Source of the DNA: Pycnococcus provasolii
Taxonomy: Eukaryota; Chlorophyta; Pseudoscourfieldiophyceae; Pseudoscourfieldiales; Pycnococcaceae
Reading direction: 5' to 3'
Length of the DNA stretch: 64,000 nt
Assembly (NCBI GenBank): GCA_938743325.2
Contig: OW568865.1
Coordinates: 186,001 to 250,000 of the forward strand
Numbering within the stretch: the stretch's first letter is position 1; the number at the start of each line of letters is the position of its first letter. The translations under genes and the position numbers were made by a program. Shown one piece after another: positions 60,001 through 64,000 of this stretch. The notes under the pieces were generated by a model. The model was not told the DNA's origin. It did not search any database and saw only the letters and a program-made list of their open reading frames with translations.

Positions 60001-60831
60001 TTGCCAGCTGCAGAGCGCCTCGGAAAGCGCACGATGTGGGCGCTGAGCATTTTGTCGTCAAGCCAGGATCTGGTGCACCTCGGCGAGGCGTGCGACGCAC
60101 TCGTGGAATGCTGTTCAACAGGAGGTGCTGCGTGCCAAAGCCTTGTTGCTGGCAACGGCGGTGTGGATATGCTGCTGCGTTATGTTCGAAGCTGCGGTCG
60201 ATCTGAGTCGCACCTCAGCCTCCTCTCGAAATGCCTGACTGTGCTGCGTGTCTGTGCCATGCCGAGTGCACCCAGTGCAGTGCACATCGCTCGGGCACGG
60301 GCGTGTGTGCCAATCCTTCTGGAACAAATGCAGGCGTGCCGCGACAAGCCCTTGGTATTCGACGCAGCCTGTGAAGTGCTCGTTCTTCTTGCTCAGAACG
60401 CTTCGTGTCGCACAATAGCATTCGCTCCATCGGCAGCCCCTGCCAACGCGACGGTGACTCCAGCTCGCGCGAATAGTGGTGGCTTTGACGCTGAAACCAT
60501 TAAACGCCTCGCACTTATGCATGGAATCTTGAGCAAGCGGCACACCGCCGATTCGCAGTGGCTCGCACGAATGTCGAGCGCGCGCACGGCGCGCGGTGTG
60601 GCAGCCGCTGAAGCGGCCAAGCAGAAACTTGCGGCATGCGCGGGTTCCATCAAACGTGTTGAGGCCTTGCTTGACGCATTGGGCGTCGATGCATCTGCGC
60701 GTGAGATGCTGGCGACGCCAGCGACGCCAGCCGTTCATAGGACACCGCTGACGGTTTATAAGTCCGCAGCACCGATGTCCACGCTCCGGCGGCGGCGCAC
60801 ACCGTCGAAAGAAGGTGGTGTGGGTGGTTGA
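54037..60831 (+). CDS. ASPM: Abnormal spindle-like protein (ASPM)
   Basis: 2,264 residues from the ATG at 54037 (MTTQQSRVRAFG). Order: an ASH/MSP domain (about 85-205; TWPALATPWVDFGRTANY, LKELVYVQWQQ); a Ser-rich basic linker; the ASPM-specific region (YQSVPGVENGLHKDG, VLDRAVQSQY); two calponin-homology domains (about 635-725, DLRDGMRLCKLVDAL; about 800-990, FQQGCGDGYLLCHVV); an IQ array of some 35-40 motifs (about 1000-1975); and an armadillo-like C-terminus (SILSSSQDLVHLGEACDALV). This is the full ASPM architecture. ASPM binds microtubule minus ends at spindle poles, and calmodulin through its IQ motifs. Two blocks of the IQ region are nearly identical tandem repeats. Confidence 0.95.
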   Translation: MTTQQSRVRAFGVDISNTPKTTTQIGGGPLHSHSHKKGSSNSRSLQQPGVKLLFGSPNDTTNHAAAAAAAHEDTNLASEEDTPTLILTWPALATPWVDFGRTANYAKKTLHIQNPSSTQPQVVCVDVGNKAKASGFDVVGARELEVAPNGTVNVTLAWTPTYDAADASKNNLKELVYVQWQQLDEEGDVVNNRRLEIKVCGVAAGASPRTARRVTRSMARSAAGANSPPVAAALGKRRMPAVTSLSRKTTSAAAKKQAPPPPSQQQQEAPSAKRSKGEMGSAIPRPTSTIARQRSAPVPVASKLRLKKSRSSTATTSSSSSSATRQISASRPAFGAFHAELWMRKQERAFAGWLNEILAPQSCSATTQTASSTEAAPSAHATAMSHRRLVAKTRGLLWRLYSQGTDTPANTTGITKSNASSIIPLLLRMESSIDKQRLALSESSSLMTDIRLRDNAHAGVLAYHPFWLKLALEVVVGDDAARLRPATADESDEDSAAHAELVAFVKHRFFADPELSKNYQSVPGVENGLHKDGYVVALRALVLKRVLLLALVLDRAVQSQYKPIGCPPLFRVQRRSDDAAAAVLLKRSSDVVVQCLSESVAGSGDVLRHLKVNFKYTLSHEQTSIMEANFAVSNVATDLRDGMRLCKLVDALASTNPPAMDGVKYPADKRALQLHNVSLALASFKACGSSVVSPTSSEEAYAREIVDGHRETTLAVLWSIYAEHQVSRLVCTPEVSHDTLTVLETWIASKHRAEAAKVGTGLARYRSRAVQAQERQQAHLTARLPSYIGEATIEIGESSAKAFHAVFQWFYGHSLLTGFAEGALHTFQQGCGDGYLLCHVVAHYAPSLLDADEVYRPPRALLRMKLAEWVASASAPDGIGAVGDEDVFVYGANAKSATEDDAPLSPEPDVPFVFNTGSAEEDAARTAAHQRGVARNFALLRTAFETMGGVPSHALTSDDAFDGTQLGADEKAAAVLVSMLCARLLEVSKEHRAACCMQRVFRAKLRLKRAPGQSAARLHLHMWQAAAAVIERFWVGYKVKCAFRTAQRAAVAIQSRVRSFLAQRKYTRFCSAMISIQSLWRGQLARRDFMWNKTVPRVLAKGLLRARAMRASRRLARRTPAAVRIQTAARRFLCRSRYQRLTRAITTLQHLWRTRGDTSRATFMEMRKSAVILQRGWRAQKAYRVHVARVRNAAATKIQASSRGWHVRKRLAKERGEAQNLICIVAAQALVRGFLVRSRARRAAVAVARRQEAEKAAVCIQAAARGIAARRNLQLMQNAATTVQCALRRHAFNKRVAHREHAACINAAATKMQSLCRGFLARTVVGRMRAELVIREMAAMTVQAAMRGRLARIEASRMRAEIAMLKARESAAVTVQAAMRGRLARIEASRMRAEIAMLKARESAAVTVQAAMRGRLARIEASRMRAEIAMLKARESAAVTVQAAMRGRLARIEASRMRAEMDRMRALWEVARNMAATTLQAAMRGRLARIEASRIRAEIAMLKARESAAVTVQAAMRGRLARIEASRMRAEIAMLKARESAAVTVQAAMRGRLARIEASRIRAEIAMLKARESAAVTVQAAMRGRLARIEASRMRAEIAMLKARESAAALTIQSLFRGHVARMKSKSIRIQNAVKEVSCVRMQAAFRGLVARRKAEMERAAVVRLQSAVRGFHVRAEFTALRSSRAKMAQASTLLQSAARGFLVRRALMRQSDAARQIQAAMRGHVARLEVARMRAELATLRESAAIAIQAAMRGRLRARRMQAELAVQRETSAIAIQAAMRGRVARLEVTRMRAELAVQRETSAIAIQAAMRGRVARLEVTRMRAELAVQRETSAIAIQAAMRGRVARLEVARMRAELAVQRETSAIAIQAAMRGRVARLEVARMRAELAVQRETSAIAIQAAMRGRVARLEVARMRAELAVQRETSAIAIQAAMRGWQVRKNLVKIELAAIEIQRRTRGILARARASVVREEAMRRARTAAATAATLPAAERLGKRTMWALSILSSSQDLVHLGEACDALVECCSTGGAACQSLVAGNGGVDMLLRYVRSCGRSESHLSLLSKCLTVLRVCAMPSAPSAVHIARARACVPILLEQMQACRDKPLVFDAACEVLVLLAQNASCRTIAFAPSAAPANATVTPARANSGGFDAETIKRLALMHGILSKRHTADSQWLARMSSARTARGVAAAEAAKQKLAACAGSIKRVEALLDALGVDASAREMLATPATPAVHRTPLTVYKSAAPMSTLRRRRTPSKEGGVGG
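58059..58860 (+). repeat. ASPM IQ array A, 99-bp units
   Basis: Eight copies of a 33-residue unit, QAAMRGRLARIEASRMRAEI plus LKARESAAVTV, lie in tandem. The fourth copy is diverged at its end (MDRMRALWEVARNMAAT). DNA identity between units is very high. Confidence 0.95.
59260..59850 (+). repeat. ASPM IQ array B, 93-bp units
   Basis: Five almost identical 31-residue units, IQAAMRGRVARLEVARMRAE plus LAVQRETSAIA, preceded by two diverged ones. The 93-bp period is exact (for example 59341 to 59434). Confidence 0.95.
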
Positions 60832-60905
60832 ATTTTCCCGTGATTGTAATCACGATTGAAAAAACTTTCTTTTCTATAACAAATAACAACAGTTGGTGGG
60901 CAGTA

Positions 60906-61937
60906 TTAGCTATTGACAATATGCAAGCCCTCCTGTAGTGCGTGCGTGTACGAGTTGACGGCGGCAACGATCGCCTCATCTTCGGCAAGTCGTTCGTCGC
61001 GCTCAGCGCTGAGCCGCGCCTTGAGATCCGCAATCTCGGTAAGCACGTGCGCCTGCCACCGCTCTTCCTCGACTCGCTTGCTCGGATTCATTGCAGCCGG
61101 TGCAATCATTCGCATGTGCTCGAGCACCTCGCTAACAGCCTGTTCGCGCACGATGCGTTCAGAGTCGACTTTCTCCGCGACGCTGTAGATATCCTCGCCT
61201 ATGCGCTTCAGCATAGCCGCCTCCCTTTCTAGCCTAGACACACGCTCGTCGTGCATCTCCGTTCTCACTTCGTCGACGCTACTTGCGTGCTCTGCGCTCG
61301 CACGTGCTGCGTCCGCCTGCCGGTCCGCCCTCTCCTCTTCGATTGCACTTCGCAGTGCGTCGATATTGCCAGCCATTGCGGCGACGTCTGTCCTCACCGC
61401 GCTCATGGCGTCGTTGACGGCGCGCGCGACGCGTTCTTCGACCTTCGCGAGATTTTTCTCGAGGTGCATCTGCAGCGCGCTGTCCGCCTCGGCGCGTCGG
61501 CTCGCCTCGAGTTCGACCGCCTTCTCGAGTCTTGCTATGCGCTCCTCGACTTCGTTTCTTCGTTGCACCTCGGCCATTTTGCGTTGCCTCCTTTCCGCCT
61601 CGAGTCCTCCGTGAAAGTTCGCGAAGCTGCTTGCAAGGCTTGTTGTGAGGTTAGCTGTTGGCGTTGCCACCGCTGCGGGTGTGTGCTCGGTACGCGGCGT
61701 CACGGTGGGTGCTCGGTACGCGGGACTCGCTGACGAGAGTCCTGCGCCCGGCGTGGCTCGCACACCGTACCCGTACTGCGCGCCGGCCGCCGCAGCACTG
61801 CTACCACCTTGCACATATGTGGGACCCGAGTTCATGAAGTCCGGCCTTATGAGTCCTGCTGCGGCGAGGCCTTGCTGCACGATACGGTCGCGGGCGCTGT
61901 TCGGAGACGAGGAATACTCCGTTGAGGACGGCGACAT
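60906..61937 (-). CDS. SF-assemblin (striated flagellar root protein)
   Basis: 343 residues from the ATG at 61937 (MSPSSTEYSSSPNSARD). A non-helical Ser/Pro head of about 110 residues is followed by an uninterrupted coiled-coil rod (about 115-340). Family phrases are clear: FHGGLEAERRQRKMAEVQRR, ASRRAEADSALQMHLEKNLA, and near the end DERVSRLEREAMLKRIGED-like sequence (here with Ala inserted: EREAAMLKRIGEDIYSVAEK). SF-assemblin and beta-giardin form 2-nm filaments of the striated microtubule-associated fibres at algal basal bodies. It lies tail-to-tail with ASPM (74 bp between stops). Confidence 0.93.
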   Translation of the reverse strand: MSPSSTEYSSSPNSARDRIVQQGLAAAGLIRPDFMNSGPTYVQGGSSAAAAGAQYGYGVRATPGAGLSSASPAYRAPTVTPRTEHTPAAVATPTANLTTSLASSFANFHGGLEAERRQRKMAEVQRRNEVEERIARLEKAVELEASRRAEADSALQMHLEKNLAKVEERVARAVNDAMSAVRTDVAAMAGNIDALRSAIEEERADRQADAARASAEHASSVDEVRTEMHDERVSRLEREAAMLKRIGEDIYSVAEKVDSERIVREQAVSEVLEHMRMIAPAAMNPSKRVEEERWQAHVLTEIADLKARLSAERDERLAEDEAIVAAVNSYTHALQEGLHIVNS

Positions 61938-62436
61938 GTTTGAAAAAATATAAACAAAAAAAAACAAAAATAAAAAACAAGCTGCCAGGCGAGAACACCT
62001 GACCTCCTGGAGGGAAAAACAAGCAACCAGTAAGTTAGCTTAAACTTTAAAATTACGGTCGCACGACGGATCCCCAACAAAAATGGTACTACAGCCTTTT
62101 TTTCACCTGGTCAGTCAGTGGATTTTAAGGGGAGGAACTCCTTTTTCACCGTAAGGTTAGGAAGGGCTTCCTAAAGGTTAAGGTTAGTTCCTACCGGCCA
62201 GGATCTCGGTAGGACTGTAGGAGGTCTCTCTGTCCGTTTTTTAAACGGCGTTGCTCCCCGTTGGCAGGGGATCCGTTGCGGTGCCGGGTGCGGTCCAGGT
62301 GTGGTCCCCTGGGGTCCTTCTGCGGTTGCGGTGCGGCCGGTGGTGGCAATGCACTCCGCGGCCTCCCCCTTCCTGCCTTCTCCCTCTCCCCCCCGGGCGG
62401 GGGGGAGTTCAAACGCAAGTCAGTCAAGTCTTCGTC
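61938..62436. other. Divergent intergenic region
   Basis: 499 bp. It contains A-rich DNA at about 61950-61980 and repeated AAGGTTAGG/AAGGTTAAGG motifs near 62150-62185. No gene was recognised. Confidence 0.5.
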
Positions 62437-64000
62437 ATGGCGAACAACAACAACAACAACAACAACAACGGGTTGGTTCCCGGCAGTAATGGTGGTGGCG
62501 GCCGTCGCGTCCTAGTAGCGCGCCTCGAGGAGAACGAAACGCCAATCAACACCTTCCATACTGCGCCGTCCCACGCTCGACCTGACGACATGCTCGCGGG
62601 GAGAGTCGAGGACGAACACGCTGCTGTGCAAGGGTACGGGCAGCGCAGGAACACAAACCTTAATAGCAATCAACCCGCGCAGACAAATACAAACGGTGTG
62701 GCGGAACTCGGAATCGCAGCGCCACCCGTCGTGGACTTAAACTGGGACAGTGCAAGGCCAGGCGCACCAACACCAGACAGGGCGGCGAGAATTGATAGTC
62801 AAGAGGAAAGGGGCGTGGGAATCGATAGGCCGCAACTCGATAGGCGTTTCGAAGACGAACCACAAGCAAGTGCGCAAGCACCAAACCTGCAAGGTTCGCC
62901 GCTTCGCCAACCACAAGTTCTGCAGCAGCAACAGCAGCAGCCATACGCGCGCGGGCCGAGTATGTCAGGCGTTCCTTCTCACGAAGCGCAGGTCCAGCGG
63001 CAGCCTGCCTATGAGCGCGGGCCGAACGTGCCAGCTGAACCGCCTCACGCACCGGTACCTGTGCAGCCTTTAGGTGCGCCGCCTCACACAGCAATGCAGC
63101 CTTTCGGCGCGCCGCCTTACGCACCGGCACCTATGCAGCCTTTGGGTGGTGCGCCGCCTTACGCACCGGCACCTATGCAGCCTTTGGGTGGTGCGCCGCC
63201 TTACGCAGCGGCACCTGTGCAGCCTTTGGGTGGTGCGCCGCCTTACGCACCGGCACCTATGCAGCCTTTGGGCGCGCCGCCTTACGCAGCGGCACCTATG
63301 CAGCCTTTGGGTGGTGCGCCGCCTCACGCAGCGGCACCTGTGCAGCCTTTGGGTGCGCCGCCTTACGCAGCGGCATCTGTTCAACCGCAACCGAACGTGT
63401 CAGGTGCGCCTGTGGTTCATGAGACACAGCTGCCGCAGACTCTTGGCACGGAAACGCACCAGCAGCAACAGAGGAATATAGGCCCCGAGCCTACACTGAC
63501 ATATACGGGGCCTGCGCCGCCACTTCGAGCACAACAAAGAAACGCACATGCAAATAACGAGACATTGTCCACGACAGCTGAGGACGTTTTCCACGCCGCC
63601 GCGCAGGCGATGACAATCGAGGCGAGACGAGCCGATTCCAACACATCGAGAGAAAGTGGCTCTGCCAACAACGTCGCGCCGATTGGCGTCACCGACCATG
63701 CGCAGCCGTCTGCAAGCTCAATGACCCCAACTGTGCCCTCTGCACCTCAAACAGAACCAGCGCAATTTGCGCGTGACACCATGAGTGCAACGCGTCCTTC
63801 GCAATTTGCATCAGCGGATGCGGATCCATCGACCGTTGCAGTATCACAGAGAGGCAAGACTGTGAAATTTGGAGGAGAGGAATCCCCTGACCATCTGCAG
63901 GATGGTTCGAAGTGGAAGTTAATCCAAAACCAAGTTAAGCGCATGGGCGTTGAGCACCGCGTGAAGCACGGCAAGGCAGACTTCGGTGACTTGGTCATGT
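62437..64000 (+). CDS. Gln/Pro-rich repeat protein, partial at right edge
   Basis: From the ATG at 62437 (MANNNNNNNNNGLVPG) the frame is open to the window end, about 521 residues. The N-terminal (AAC)9 codes poly-Asn. The middle is Gln-rich, then eight units of PLGGAPPYAPAPMQ type follow (about 63055-63390). The visible end is Lys-rich (KTVKFGGEESPDHLQDG, KWKLIQNQVKRMGVEHRVKH) and may begin a folded domain that lies outside the window. No family was recognised from this part. It is divergent from SF-assemblin. Confidence 0.75.
   Translation, partial: MANNNNNNNNNGLVPGSNGGGGRRVLVARLEENETPINTFHTAPSHARPDDMLAGRVEDEHAAVQGYGQRRNTNLNSNQPAQTNTNGVAELGIAAPPVVDLNWDSARPGAPTPDRAARIDSQEERGVGIDRPQLDRRFEDEPQASAQAPNLQGSPLRQPQVLQQQQQQPYARGPSMSGVPSHEAQVQRQPAYERGPNVPAEPPHAPVPVQPLGAPPHTAMQPFGAPPYAPAPMQPLGGAPPYAPAPMQPLGGAPPYAAAPVQPLGGAPPYAPAPMQPLGAPPYAAAPMQPLGGAPPHAAAPVQPLGAPPYAAASVQPQPNVSGAPVVHETQLPQTLGTETHQQQQRNIGPEPTLTYTGPAPPLRAQQRNAHANNETLSTTAEDVFHAAAQAMTIEARRADSNTSRESGSANNVAPIGVTDHAQPSASSMTPTVPSAPQTEPAQFARDTMSATRPSQFASADADPSTVAVSQRGKTVKFGGEESPDHLQDGSKWKLIQNQVKRMGVEHRVKHGKADFGDLVM
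63055..63390 (+). repeat. 39-42-bp coding tandem repeat
   Basis: About eight units encode PLG(G)APPYA(P/A)AP(M/V)Q. Units differ by an optional Gly codon and by Pro/Ala and Met/Val swaps. Confidence 0.9.

Noticed and set aside
58062-60155. Minus-strand frames of 292 and 200 codons inside ASPM
   Set aside because: Antisense readings of the IQ tandem arrays.
1-64000. tRNA or rRNA genes
   Set aside because: No tRNA B-box with a matching cloverleaf and no rRNA-like stretch was recognised by eye; a tRNAscan/Infernal run would be decisive.

Overview
The window is nuclear DNA from a small, gene-dense, plastid-bearing flagellate. The evidence is: spliceosomal introns with GTACGT/GTAAGT donors and AG acceptors (only three found); a plastid ribosomal protein L10 with a transit peptide; ciliary and centriolar genes (B9D1, an axonemal light-chain-domain protein, SF-assemblin, CCDC112, ASPM); an MSI4/FVE-type WD40 protein; and extensin-like Ser-Pro(n) surface protein. 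I infer a compact green picoalga (prasinophyte-like). However, the interstitial (CCCTAA)n repeats and the ankyrin repeat style (LLDAYPEG...) also occur in stramenopiles, so the lineage is not settled.

Layout. 1-6.8 kb: the 5' part of a giant surface protein on the minus strand, running off the left edge. 7.2-11.3 kb: plastid TLDc protein, VPS29, a CCCH zinc-finger protein and a secreted Pro-Gly repeat protein. 11.8-14.9 kb: a broken DIRS-like retroelement. 15.4-20.8 kb: a striking ankyrin-kinase-TIR fusion. 21.4-27.3 kb: MSI4-like, SNRNP40, Kelch and B9D1 genes. 28.2-38.5 kb: axonemal light-chain-domain protein, a Lys/Ala/Glu coiled coil, a secreted jelly-roll-like protein, a Ser/Thr-Pro-rich protein and a divergent acyl-protein-thioesterase-fold protein. 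38.9-41.6 kb: a Crypton-type tyrosine recombinase with an open frame. 42-53 kb: mARC-like MOSC protein, a small unknown, a nine-repeat single-pass membrane protein, two small two-exon genes, CCDC112 and plastid L10. 54-61.9 kb: ASPM and SF-assemblin. 62.4-64 kb: a Gln/Pro-rich protein cut by the right edge.

The 25 host genes alternate strand almost perfectly. Convergent neighbours are mostly 35-285 bp apart. Divergent neighbours share 340-1,000 bp regions that hold nearly all the simple repeats, the telomere-like CCCTAA tracts and the G-rich tracts. Functionally, five genes belong to basal body, cilium or spindle-pole biology, and most of the rest are housekeeping (retromer, splicing, chromatin, plastid translation). 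No tRNA, rRNA or CRISPR array was seen.

The most unusual items are the ankyrin-kinase-TIR protein, the nine-repeat membrane protein, the Crypton with a C-terminal zinc finger, and the telomere-like repeats confined to 5' flanks.
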